A stretch of DNA of 55,243 bases from a virus. The notes below the pieces were generated by a model, which worked only from the letters and a program-made list of their open reading frames with translations, was not told the DNA's origin and searched no databases. Location: the IMG/VR virus record IMGVR_UViG_3300032265_002780, positions 1 to 55,243 of that record; one strand, written 5' to 3'. This document shows, piece after piece, positions 40,810 through 49,140 of the stretch; position 1 is the first letter of the stretch; every line of letters begins with the position of its first letter. The translations under genes and the position numbers were made by a program.

Positions 40810-43800
40810 TTAAGCCTGTGCTTCTGTCCAGGATATACGTGCGTATACTTGAGCTGTAGTACTTGCAAGATTTTGTACAACAATTGTAAGTACATCTGGT
40901 CCATCTGGGTAAATACCAGTATTTGCAACTGCTGTTCCGCCACCAAGTATTGAGTTACCAAGATCACGAAGTGGAGATAAATCTGATGTTCCTGTACCTG
41001 CTACAAAGAATCCACCAGTTTTTTCACCACCGCTAAAGGTAACGTTTCCATTTAAAGAATAATCTGCAATTTGTGCAAGTGAAGAGTTTGGAACATTTGC
41101 TACTCCACCTATTGCATTTGTCCATGTTGTTGCTGCAGAAGGAACGCCATTTAGATATGCTAATACTAAAAGGTTAGATGTTGCAGAGTTTAAAACAGAA
41201 ATATCAAGAGTTGAAAGTGCCAACTGCATTCTATTTATAAGTTCACGAGCACCAAAACCTGCTGCAATACCATTGTCTACAGATGGTGCACATCTAATAG
41301 ATAGCAATGCTTTTGTATTTGCAAGTGAAAATGAAAGCGTAGCTGAAGATAATGTAGTAGCAATATTTTGATTAATTGTAAATGTTGTTGCAGAGTTAAC
41401 TGCAGTAACATAAGAACCAGCAGTTAGTGCTCCAGTTCCTGAAGTTACTGTTACTATTTGACCAACAGCAACCGCAGCAGTACTTGTTACGGTAATAATT
41501 GCTTGTGCTGATGAACCACTTGCGCCTGTAATTGTTTGAACAGTTGATGGCCCAATCTGAGTTGGAGCAGTTTGTCCATAAGTAAAGAGAAGAGATTTAT
41601 CTCCATCAAAACGACCATCCATAATAACTGATGTTCCCCAGTGTGATATTGAAGGAGCAAAAGTTGGATAGGCAAGTTCTACAGCAATTGGTGCTGTTGA
41701 AGAATATGTAAATGTTTGTCCAGTTGATGTGTTTGCACCATTTGATCCTGTTGTAACACCCATTGGTGGTACAACTACTGATGATGTAGAAGCTGTTGCT
41801 GCTTGACTAATTGTAAATGTATTTGCACCCGCATTAATTGAGGTAATATATGTTCCATCTGGAATTGTTGTAGCAATAACTCTTTGACCAATTTGTAGTC
41901 CTGCTGTAGCTCCTGCAGAAACAGTTGCTACACTTGAACCAGAGGCTAAAGTTGTTGATAGGGAGGTATTTCCTGCTTGACAACGAATTAAACCAGTAAA
42001 GCTTGTTGATGTTGTTCCTGTGTAATTAACATATTCATAATTTGAAGCATTACGAACAACCAAGGTTCCTGATGAAGGAAATTTAGATGTATCAGAAACT
42101 ACAATTGATGTATCTGAAGGATTAACTGTTGATGTTATAAATGTTGTTGGAGGTGTTGTTACTGTTTCATAACGTCCTGGAAGGTTTCCTGAACGCATAT
42201 ATGCTTCTGTATTAAGATTGTTATTAGGCATCTTATGAACATAAGTTACATCTCCACTAGGTCCTCTTAGGCCCCAACGAACAAATCCTGCACCATACCA
42301 TGTGTAATCAATATAAAACATTTGCATTTTAGATAGATCAAGACTGTATCCTGAAGGGCCTGTTCCATCCATTTTATCAAGATTCCATTGTGATTGTGGA
42401 ATTTTAGTATCAACTGTACGTGATACAATTGCATTTGTTGCGGTTGTTCCACGATATGATGGGCTAATTGTAAGGCTTGTGTCAGAAGCAATATCTGTTA
42501 CACGATAAGATTGTCCACGAAGAACAATATTATCTCCTGGAACTAATTGTTTTGAAAAATATGTTGGAAAAGATGAGTTTGTTTGAGTAATTGTATTTGA
42601 ACTATTTGTTAAAGTAACTTTTCCAGAAATTTGAAAAACAGAGTTACGACGAACAGCATAAATTGTTGTTCCATCAAATTCAAAAAATAAACCGTTTTGT
42701 TGATCAAATATACCTAGTCTATTTGATGCTCCATACCATTGAGCTACTGAAAGTGTATAGTTTCCTGAAGCAACTGAAGCAGACGGAGTAGTTGTTGCTG
42801 TATACGTAAATTGATTCCATCCAATTACCGATGTAACAACAAATGTTCCATTATATGCAGATTCATTTGCTCCAGCAACTATAATGGATGCACCTGGTTG
42901 AAGATTATGTTTTTCTTTTGTTTGAACTGTAACTGTTGTTCCAGAAGAAGTAATTACATCTAGATTTGCATAAGGCTTAAGAATTGTTCCAGATGACATT
43001 TGAATTCCCTTACCTGATTGATAACGGAAATAACGACGTGTTTGTCGTACTGCTTGTTCAAAATTTGATGAACCATTAGATGAGAAAAGTACTCCTCCAT
43101 CAAATGCTCTGTGAGCAAATGAACCTTGTGGGCGAACATAAACTGCTGCTGATGTTGCAACAAGTGTTCCACCAGTAATTGCAGCTGCTGGATAAACAAT
43201 AAATGTTGTAGGGTTTGTTATTGTGGATACAACAAAAGATCCATTTGGATTTGTTCCTGTTGCTCCAGTAATACCAGTAATTGCAATTTCATTTCCAATT
43301 GCTAATCCGTGTGGAACTGTAGTTGTTACTGTTAAAGCATTTGTTCCAGCAGCAAATGAGACTGTAGGTGCTGCACCAATTTGTGCACCAGAATATGCTG
43401 CTCCTGTATAAATTGCAGTTTTATTTGTATCAAAAATAGATGTAAATGATGTATTATTTGCTGCTCTTGCAGTATATGTAAAATTTGTTCCTGCAGAAAC
43501 TGTTTCTACAATAAAATTACCATTTGCAATACCAAGGTATGTATCAAGTATTGAAACTGGCGTTCCAACTGATGGAGGTGTTGTAGTCAATACAGTAACA
43601 GTTCTTGAATTTGAAGCCATTGTAATATCTGTGATGTTAGAAATTGTATATGGCTGTGAATATGCATATGGGCGATTATTAATCGTTGTAAGATTTTCCC
43701 ATTTAGAAATTTGTGGACCATATTCAAAGTCAGTATCAATAAGTGCTTGTGGAGATGATGTACGAAGCTTATTTGTTGGATCTAAAACTGTTTGATCTGG

Positions 43801-44331
43801 GGTAAACTTTTCTGCATATTCATCAATTGTAATTTGAATCTTATCTGTTGATGACATTGCAGATGTATTATAATTTAGAACAATTACTGTATTTGCTGCA
43901 GCAGTAATAGTTCCTCCAGAAATCCATGTAGTTCCCGCTGTTAAATAACCAGCTGCAGTTTGAGCAATAGTAAATTGTGTAGAAGTTGCAGAAGCAACAA
44001 TACCAGTAATATTAAAAGCGCTAGGAGTTGTGCCTGTAATAGTTACTGTTTGTCCTGGTAAAAATGAATTATTTGCAGTAATTGTAGTTATTGTTCCTAC
44101 GGTTGCAGGTGCTACAGACATACCTGTTACATAAGCAATTAATTGGTTATCAGTATAACTAGAATATGAAGTTGCTAGGAGGGAGGCATCAGAAAAATTA
44201 TAAATTACTTTGTTAGCAGTAACGTTTGTAATAAGTACTAAACGTTCTCTTCCAATATATCTTGGTAATACTACTGTTTTTGTACTTGGTACAAATGTAT
44301 AACCTGTTTCTAACAAAATCTTTCTTGCCAT
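40810..44331 (-). CDS. Large structural protein resembling cyanophage virion proteins
   Basis: 1173 aa. MARKILLETGYTFVPSTKTV, then RYIGRERLVLITNVTANKVI and YNFSDASLLATSY match a virion protein I recall from T4-like cyanophages and other aquatic phages. The body has repeated beta modules such as GLQIGQRVIATTIPDGTYIT followed by AGANTFTISQAA, and a jelly-roll-like middle (IFDQQNGLFFEFDGTTIYAV). Fairly balanced codon use. Likely a tail or neck-whisker component; not a fibre of simple repeats. Confidence 0.65.
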   Translation of the reverse strand: MARKILLETGYTFVPSTKTVVLPRYIGRERLVLITNVTANKVIYNFSDASLLATSYSSYTDNQLIAYVTGMSVAPATVGTITTITANNSFLPGQTVTITGTTPSAFNITGIVASATSTQFTIAQTAAGYLTAGTTWISGGTITAAANTVIVLNYNTSAMSSTDKIQITIDEYAEKFTPDQTVLDPTNKLRTSSPQALIDTDFEYGPQISKWENLTTINNRPYAYSQPYTISNITDITMASNSRTVTVLTTTPPSVGTPVSILDTYLGIANGNFIVETVSAGTNFTYTARAANNTSFTSIFDTNKTAIYTGAAYSGAQIGAAPTVSFAAGTNALTVTTTVPHGLAIGNEIAITGITGATGTNPNGSFVVSTITNPTTFIVYPAAAITGGTLVATSAAVYVRPQGSFAHRAFDGGVLFSSNGSSNFEQAVRQTRRYFRYQSGKGIQMSSGTILKPYANLDVITSSGTTVTVQTKEKHNLQPGASIIVAGANESAYNGTFVVTSVIGWNQFTYTATTTPSASVASGNYTLSVAQWYGASNRLGIFDQQNGLFFEFDGTTIYAVRRNSVFQISGKVTLTNSSNTITQTNSSFPTYFSKQLVPGDNIVLRGQSYRVTDIASDTSLTISPSYRGTTATNAIVSRTVDTKIPQSQWNLDKMDGTGPSGYSLDLSKMQMFYIDYTWYGAGFVRWGLRGPSGDVTYVHKMPNNNLNTEAYMRSGNLPGRYETVTTPPTTFITSTVNPSDTSIVVSDTSKFPSSGTLVVRNASNYEYVNYTGTTSTSFTGLIRCQAGNTSLSTTLASGSSVATVSAGATAGLQIGQRVIATTIPDGTYITSINAGANTFTISQAATASTSSVVVPPMGVTTGSNGANTSTGQTFTYSSTAPIAVELAYPTFAPSISHWGTSVIMDGRFDGDKSLLFTYGQTAPTQIGPSTVQTITGASGSSAQAIITVTSTAAVAVGQIVTVTSGTGALTAGSYVTAVNSATTFTINQNIATTLSSATLSFSLANTKALLSIRCAPSVDNGIAAGFGARELINRMQLALSTLDISVLNSATSNLLVLAYLNGVPSAATTWTNAIGGVANVPNSSLAQIADYSLNGNVTFSGGEKTGGFFVAGTGTSDLSPLRDLGNSILGGGTAVANTGIYPDGPDVLTIVVQNLASTTAQVYARISWTEAQA

Positions 44332-44332
44332 A

Positions 44333-44791
44333 TTAATTCGCTCCTAATAGAATGTCCATTGCTTTAAATGGATAAGTATTTGTACTGCTTTGTGTTACGG
44401 GTCCCGCCATTATTCTTGCATTAAATGTTGATCCTGCTGGTGGTACTTCAGAAAAAGCAATATACCCATCTGAATCTATTGTAAAACCATCATAACTGAA
44501 AGGGGTTCCCCAAACAACTTCTGGAAAGCTTACATTTTGAATTATACCATTTAAGCTTAATAAAAGCGTAAAAGGGTTGGTTATTGCTTGAACAACGCCA
44601 TTGTTTTTTGGATAAAACCTTGATTGAATTCCATCAAACTCATATTGAAGATTATCTAAAGGTACTATGTCTGGCAATGTAATATTTGCTGTTCCTACTG
44701 ATTGCCATGCAGTTCCATTCCATGACCAAGTGCGACCAGCGTATGAATATTGCTGATTAAGGGAGGGGTTGGAAGGAAATACTATTGCCAT
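44333..44791 (-). CDS. Small appendage protein with MAIxFP N-terminal module
   Basis: 152 aa. Residues 1-33 (MAIVFPSNPSLNQQYSYAGR, then TWSWNGTAWQSVG) are the same module as at 48619, and are also met as relics at 32487 and 52587. Residues 40-152 (LLSLNGIIQNVSFPEVVWG; FSEVPPAGSTFNARIMAG) follow a virion pattern common in aquatic phages. Probably a small adaptor for the 1173-aa protein, which it abuts by one base. Confidence 0.6.
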   Translation of the reverse strand: MAIVFPSNPSLNQQYSYAGRTWSWNGTAWQSVGTANITLPDIVPLDNLQYEFDGIQSRFYPKNNGVVQAITNPFTLLLSLNGIIQNVSFPEVVWGTPFSYDGFTIDSDGYIAFSEVPPAGSTFNARIMAGPVTQSSTNTYPFKAMDILLGAN

Positions 44792-44794
44792 ATA

Positions 44795-45157
44795 TTATCC
44801 TTGTGTTCCTTCTGTAAATAAATGCTCGTCATAAATAGTAGCTTCTGCAATAGTGGCGGGAGGTACATAATTACCACTCTCATCCTTAGTCCACATTGCC
44901 TTTACATCTTTATGAACAATATCTCCAGTTACATCTGAAGCATATACTGTTGAATTAATTCTTAAAACTTTATTGCCAAACATCTCTTCTACAAAATAAA
45001 TAAGGGGGGCATCTACCCATTCCCCGTCAATATATTTTTTAGCTAAAACTGTGTGTGGGTCAATACTGTCATCTAAAGGAGTAGAATTTCCTACAAAATT
45101 GCTTGAATTAACAAAGGCAAAAGCCACTCCGTCTTTAAATTGAATCCAATTTGTCAT
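44795..45157 (-). CDS. Unknown small virion-region protein
   Basis: 120 aa, acidic: GVAFAFVNSSNFVGNSTPLD, then LIYFVEEMFGNKVLRINSTV and YVPPATIAEATIYDEHLF. No recognised domain. SD AAGGAGAAAAA before ATG 45157. Lies between the four-paralogue array and the MAIxFP adaptor. Structural role inferred from position only. Confidence 0.5.
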   Translation of the reverse strand: MTNWIQFKDGVAFAFVNSSNFVGNSTPLDDSIDPHTVLAKKYIDGEWVDAPLIYFVEEMFGNKVLRINSTVYASDVTGDIVHKDVKAMWTKDESGNYVPPATIAEATIYDEHLFTEGTQG

Positions 45158-45166
45158 TTTTTCTCC

Positions 45167-45547
45167 TTAATTATATTCCACAACTTGCCATACACATGCT
45201 CCAGTTGCAGTTAGTGTTGTTGCATTAGTTAAGTATACCCCATATTCGTTTGAAACAATAGATGTTGCTCCTGCGGAAACAGTTCTTGTTCCTGCATAAT
45301 TTGGCATTGTTCCACCACTATCTGAACCACCGCCACCTCCTGCATTCATACTTCCTCCAGAAGCAGTTAATGTTCCGCTTAAAGTTCCAGTTGCACCAAT
45401 TGAACCAGCTGAACCATTTGAATAAGAGTGAACAAAAGATTTTGATGTATTTACAGATGATATTGTTATTGCTCCTGCAGAACCTGTTGTCCCAGATTGT
45501 ATTGATTTAATTCCAGACGAGACTGAAGGATATGCTGAAATTGCCAT
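45167..45547 (-). CDS. Tandem paralogue 4 of the YPxxSSxIKSIQ family
   Basis: 126 aa. MAISAYPSVSSGIKSIQSGT, a Gly/Ser-rich middle (GSMNAGGGGGSDSGGTMPNY), then YGVYLTNATTLTATGACVWQ and VVEYN. Same family as the three genes upstream, and the most diverged at the N-terminus. Starts in a TAATG overlap at 45547. The pattern fits a tail-surface or baseplate decoration protein. Confidence 0.65.
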   Translation of the reverse strand: MAISAYPSVSSGIKSIQSGTTGSAGAITISSVNTSKSFVHSYSNGSAGSIGATGTLSGTLTASGGSMNAGGGGGSDSGGTMPNYAGTRTVSAGATSIVSNEYGVYLTNATTLTATGACVWQVVEYN

Positions 45548-45927
45548 TAGTTATACTCTATTACTTCCCATTTACATGCACCCGTTGCAGTTAATGTTGT
45601 TGAGTTTGTTAAATAAACGCCATATTCAGAAGCGGTTAAAGAAGTTGATCCAGCACTTATTGATCTTGTTCCTACATAATTTGGCCAGCTTCCTGAGCTT
45701 GCAGCATTTCCTCCACCACCAGCACCAACAACTCCTCCAGATGGGGATAATCCTCCAGAGGTATTTCCAGTTGCTGCTACTGTTCCAGCTGATCCCGTTG
45801 AATAAGATTTTACAAAAGTATTTGATGTGTTTACAGAAGCAATAGTTATTGCTCCTGCAGAAGCAGCTGTTCCTCTTTGAATAGATTTAATTGGAGAAGA
45901 AACGACTGGATAAAAATTTGAACCCAT
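45547..45927 (-). CDS. Tandem paralogue 3 of the YPxxSSxIKSIQ family
   Basis: 126 aa. MGSNFYPVVSSPIKSIQRGT, Gly-rich middle, then GTRSISAGSTSLTASEYGVY and KWEVIEYN. Its first ~15 codons are identical at DNA level to those of the gene at 46304, which points to recent duplication or gene conversion. TAATG overlaps at both ends. Confidence 0.68.
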   Translation of the reverse strand: MGSNFYPVVSSPIKSIQRGTAASAGAITIASVNTSNTFVKSYSTGSAGTVAATGNTSGGLSPSGGVVGAGGGGNAASSGSWPNYVGTRSISAGSTSLTASEYGVYLTNSTTLTATGACKWEVIEYN

Positions 45928-46304
45928 TAGTTGTACTCTACCACTTCATAATAACAAGCACCATCTATAGTTAAAGTTGTTGAATTTGTTAAATATGCAC
46001 CATATTTTGCAACAGTTAAATTAGTTGTTCCACCAGAAAAAGATCTTGTTCCGCTATACGTTCCCCAGCTTCCACCTCCAGTAAGGCCACCGCCACCGCC
46101 AGAAACGGCATAACTGGCTGGAGTCAATGTCCCAGATTCACTTGAATTTATTCCAACAGAGCCTGCAGCACCATTAGAAAAAGAACGAACAAAAGTTTTT
46201 GAAGTATTAACAGAAGCAATTGTTACTGTTCCCGATGAAGCAGCGTTACCTCTTTGAATAGATTTAATTGGAGAAGAAACGACTGGATAAAAATTTGAAC
46301 CCAT
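45927..46304 (-). CDS. Tandem paralogue 2 of the YPxxSSxIKSIQ family
   Basis: 125 aa from the ATG at 46304; an in-frame start ten codons upstream (46334) would run deep into the previous gene and is less likely. MGSNFYPVVSSPIKSIQRGN, YAVSGGGGGLTGGGSWGTYS, ending CYYEVVEYN. Same gene family and the same TAATG coupling. Confidence 0.68.
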   Translation of the reverse strand: MGSNFYPVVSSPIKSIQRGNAASSGTVTIASVNTSKTFVRSFSNGAAGSVGINSSESGTLTPASYAVSGGGGGLTGGGSWGTYSGTRSFSGGTTNLTVAKYGAYLTNSTTLTIDGACYYEVVEYN

Positions 46305-46681
46305 TAGTTGTACTCCACAACTTGCCAATAACAAGAACCATTTACAGTAATTGTTGTTGCATTAGTTAATGTTACACCATATGCGGATGTAATAATTGAT
46401 GTTGCTCCTGCTGATAAAGATTGTGACCCAGCGTATGTTGGAAAAGTTGCCCCTGCCCAACCACTTCCTGGTGTAGCAGTACAAGTACCGCCTGCTGGGC
46501 TAAGTGTTCCAGAAAAGCTACCAGTAACGCCAGCAGATCCTGCTGAACCATTAGAAAAAGAATAAACAAAAGTTTTTGCAGTATTTACAGAAGTAATAGT
46601 TACTGGGCCAGAAGAGGAAGAATTTCCTCTTTGTATAGATTTAATAATTGAAGTAGTTGCTGGATAAACAGATGTACCCAT
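46304..46681 (-). CDS. Tandem paralogue 1 of the YPxxSSxIKSIQ family
   Basis: 125 aa from the ATG at 46681, placed right after the upstream stop. MGTSVYPATTSIIKSIQRGN, then VTITSVNTAKTFVYSFSNGS and CYWQVVEYN. First copy of the array in transcription order. Same role as its three neighbours: probable virion surface protein. Confidence 0.65.
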   Translation of the reverse strand: MGTSVYPATTSIIKSIQRGNSSSSGPVTITSVNTAKTFVYSFSNGSAGSAGVTGSFSGTLSPAGGTCTATPGSGWAGATFPTYAGSQSLSAGATSIITSAYGVTLTNATTITVNGSCYWQVVEYN

Positions 46682-46682
46682 T

Positions 46683-47015
46683 TTAGGATATCTCAACACC
46701 ACTTATATGAATTGCTAAAGCTGAGCTTGTTGATGCCCATCCAACGATTGTTTGTGTTCCCGTCCCGCCTAAAACTTGCTTTAAATCAAAAAAAGCAACG
46801 CTGTTGGCTCCTACTGTAACTGCTGTTGCAATTTGTACTTGAGTGCCAGTAGCGTCTGGAATTGTTAAATTAAATGATGCTGCAGAAGCAGTACTATTAC
46901 TAACTACAATATTAGTAATTGTTGTAGTTGTTGATGAATTTGGAACTGTGTATAAAACAGTTGTATTTGTTGTTGTTAAAACTGTACGTGCTAAAAGTTT
47001 TGTTATTACTGCCAT
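46683..47015 (-). CDS. Small beta-sandwich virion protein
   Basis: 110 aa. MAVITKLLARTVLTTTNTTV, LYTVPNSSTTTTITNIVVSN, VGANSVAFFDLKQVLGGTGT. The alternating pattern (YTVP ... TNIVV.N ... FDL ..L) is that of a small phage beta-sandwich protein. Good SD (TAGGAGAAAAA) before ATG 47015, and a TGCTATAAT promoter 40 nt upstream. Likely heads the paralogue-array operon. Confidence 0.58.
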   Translation of the reverse strand: MAVITKLLARTVLTTTNTTVLYTVPNSSTTTTITNIVVSNSTASAASFNLTIPDATGTQVQIATAVTVGANSVAFFDLKQVLGGTGTQTIVGWASTSSALAIHISGVEIS

Positions 47016-47055
47016 TTTTTCTCCTATTAATTAGAGTTAATTTACTTATATAAAG

Positions 47056-47064
47056 ATTATAGCA
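47056..47064 (-). promoter_or_regulatory. Extended -10 box before the paralogue array
   Basis: TGCTATAAT on the minus strand, 40 nt before the ATG at 47015, within the 53-nt gap. No good -35 box. The leader contains an SD, unlike the leaderless group. Confidence 0.5.
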
Positions 47065-47068
47065 CTTG

Positions 47069-48619
47069 CTAAATTGCATCCATAATTTTTAGTATAAGAA
47101 CGTCATCTGCCCATCGTATACCTGGTGATTGTGTTGAATCTACAACAAGTGTTTGAAATTTTGTACCAACTGGAAGTCTTGTTGTTGATTGAAAACCATT
47201 ACCTACTATTAAATCACCTGTATTAGTAATAAGTGCATTAAAGTTACCCAGAGGTCCTTGAACTCCTTGTAATCCCTGCACTCCTTGTACGCCTTGAATT
47301 CCTTGCGCTTGATTAAATCCACCACCTTGCAAACCTTGAGTTCCTTGAAGTTGTGCATAACCAAATCCTTGAATACCTTGTGTGCCTTGTGGACCTTGAA
47401 TACCTTGAATGCTTAAACCTTGAAGGCCTTGAGTTCCTTGAAGTTGTGCATAACCAAATCCTTGAACACCTTGTGTGCCTTGTGCACCCTGAATACCTTG
47501 TGTACCAGTTGCTCCTTGTAAACCTTGTAAACCTTGTGTACCTTGTGCTTGATTAAATCCGCCACCCTGAAGACCTTGTACACCTTGTGAACCTTGAACT
47601 CCCATAAGATTATCATAAGATTCAAACCATTCTGCACCATCCCAAATATATGTTCTTCCGTCATTAATATTTATCCATCCCGACCCAATTAATGGTGAAG
47701 ACGGAGGTGTTGATGAAATTGCATATGTGTTTACATTTCCTTGAATGCCTTGTAAGCCTTGTATACCTTGTGTGCCTTGTAAACCTTGAGTACCTTGAAT
47801 ACCTTGAATACCTTGTATACTTATGCCTTGTAAGCCTTGTATACCTTGTGTGCCTTGTAAACCTTGAGTACCTTGAACGCCTTGAATACCTTGTATACTT
47901 ATGCCTTGTAAGCCTTGTATACCTTGTGTGCCTTGTAAACCTTGAGTACCTTGAACTGAACCAGCTTGTCCTTGAATACCTTGTAAACCTTGTGCTTGAT
48001 TAAATCCGCCACCTTGAAGACCTTGTAAACCTTGAAGACCCTGTGTACCCTGTGCAGCAGTTGGACCTTGAATACCTTGTGTACCTTGTAATCCAATTTG
48101 TCCAGCAACAGAAAATATCCATCCTGCATATGTTCCAGATCCGACAAATTTATCTGAGTTTACTGTGATAGAAGTATTTGCTGTTAATGAAGTAATTTGT
48201 CCTTCAATATAACTTGTTGGAGATCCCGACGGAACTACAATTACTCTTTGTCCATTTATAAATGCACCAGTACTTGACACTGCAAATGTAAGGGAGCCTG
48301 TTCCTAAAGTTATACTTGTTGTTGATGAAACACCTAAATAAGAAACGCCTTGTGTTCCTTGAATGCCTTGAATAGACAAGCCTTGCACACCTTGTGTGCC
48401 TTGAATGCTTAATCCCTGTAAACCTTGATTTCCTTGTGTTCCTTGAACGCCTTGAATACCTTGTGTTCCAGCGCCTGTTTGTCCTTGTAAACCTTGAACA
48501 CCTTGCGAACCAATTGTTGTTCCAATAGAATCCCAAGTAGTACCATTCCAAATCCAAGTGCGACCTTGGTAGCTGTAGGTTTGATTTAACGACGGGGATG
48601 ATGGAAAACTTATGGCCAT
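47069..48619 (-). CDS. Collagen-like tail protein with MAIxFP module
   Basis: 516 aa. N-terminal module MAISFPSSPSLNQTYSYQGR, then TWIWNGTTWDSIG (residues 1-35); then long Gly-x-Gln runs ([10 protein letters not shown] types) from about 40-90 and 180-310; an inserted beta module (SSTPPSSPLIGSGWININDG, RTYIWDGAEWFES) at about 310-345; more collagen; a C-terminal head (NALITNTGDLIVGNGFQSTT). The repeats form a trimeric triple helix in other phages and extend the appendage. The start lacks an SD and lies 9 nt after a -10 box. Confidence 0.75.
   Translation of the reverse strand: MAISFPSSPSLNQTYSYQGRTWIWNGTTWDSIGTTIGSQGVQGLQGQTGAGTQGIQGVQGTQGNQGLQGLSIQGTQGVQGLSIQGIQGTQGVSYLGVSSTTSITLGTGSLTFAVSSTGAFINGQRVIVVPSGSPTSYIEGQITSLTANTSITVNSDKFVGSGTYAGWIFSVAGQIGLQGTQGIQGPTAAQGTQGLQGLQGLQGGGFNQAQGLQGIQGQAGSVQGTQGLQGTQGIQGLQGISIQGIQGVQGTQGLQGTQGIQGLQGISIQGIQGIQGTQGLQGTQGIQGLQGIQGNVNTYAISSTPPSSPLIGSGWININDGRTYIWDGAEWFESYDNLMGVQGSQGVQGLQGGGFNQAQGTQGLQGLQGATGTQGIQGAQGTQGVQGFGYAQLQGTQGLQGLSIQGIQGPQGTQGIQGFGYAQLQGTQGLQGGGFNQAQGIQGVQGVQGLQGVQGPLGNFNALITNTGDLIVGNGFQSTTRLPVGTKFQTLVVDSTQSPGIRWADDVLILKIMDAI
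47821..47976 (-). repeat. 78-bp tandem repeats in the collagen-like gene
   Basis: Two adjacent, nearly identical units of 78 nt (26 residues: [26 protein letters not shown]) from about 47821 to 47976, with a related partial copy at lower coordinates. They offer easy length change by slipped pairing. Confidence 0.65.
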
Positions 48620-48628
48620 AATAAGTTT

Positions 48629-48634
48629 ATTATA
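48629..48634 (-). promoter_or_regulatory. -10-like box before the collagen-like gene
   Basis: TATAAT, preceded by TAG, 9 nt before the ATG at 48619. No SD in the leader and no clear -35 box. One of the near-leaderless starts. Confidence 0.4.
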
Positions 48635-48657
48635 CTATTATTCCTGGTTAAAGCGGA

Positions 48658-48882
48658 TTAATTGTCATTGTTTGTAATCCAAGAATGCCATGAACATTCT
48701 TGATGAACAATTGGTAGAAAGGCTTCACCCTCTGCATTTTTTTGTTCTTCCTCCCAAACTTTGGCGGGAGGCAAAGTAGCAAGAATAGGATTTAACCATT
48801 CTTGTGCTTCTTGAATAGTATCAAATGTTTTTTCTTCTGTTGGAGATTTATCAACATCTCCATATCCTGCTGTATATGTCAT
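48658..48882 (-). CDS. Unknown small acidic protein
   Basis: 74 aa. MTYTAGYGDVDKSPTEEKTF, then DTIQEAQEWLNPILATLPPA and a His/Trp-rich end (HQECSWHSWITNNDN). No recognised motif. Good SD (AAGGAGAAATA) before ATG 48882. Located among tail-appendage genes, so it may be a chaperone or minor virion protein; not determined. Confidence 0.5.
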   Translation of the reverse strand: MTYTAGYGDVDKSPTEEKTFDTIQEAQEWLNPILATLPPAKVWEEEQKNAEGEAFLPIVHQECSWHSWITNNDN

Positions 48883-48891
48883 TATTTCTCC

Positions 48892-49131
48892 TTATGGTGT
48901 TTTTGGGTATTTTGTATATGCTTGTAAATTTGTTGATGTTGTTGATTTATAGCTAGAAATAAAACTTGTTATTGAATCTCCATAATATTGTGTTAAAAGG
49001 AGCACATATGTTTGTGCAGTATAACTATTGTTGTTATTTGGATATGAAGAAAATAAAGAAATATTATTAAATGTAAATGTTGTTGATGTTGCTGTAGTTA
49101 ATAGTGGTTGATCTCCTGTATATGCTGTCAT
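48892..49131 (-). CDS. Unknown small protein
   Basis: 79 aa, Ser/Thr/Tyr-rich: MTAYTGDQPLLTTATSTTFT and VLLLTQYYGDSITSFISSYK. No domain that I recognise. SD AAGGATAAAAT. Follows the 317-aa appendage gene with a 9-nt gap. Confidence 0.48.
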   Translation of the reverse strand: MTAYTGDQPLLTTATSTTFTFNNISLFSSYPNNNNSYTAQTYVLLLTQYYGDSITSFISSYKSTTSTNLQAYTKYPKTP

Positions 49132-49140
49132 ATTTTATCC

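Noticed and set aside
45167-46681. Diversity-generating retroelement variable repeats in the four-paralogue array
   Set aside because: No reverse transcriptase or template repeat in the window, and the differences are not confined to adenine positions.
47340-48500. CRISPR-like repeats
   Set aside because: Repeats are in phase with Gly-x-Gln codons and lack unique spacers of constant size.
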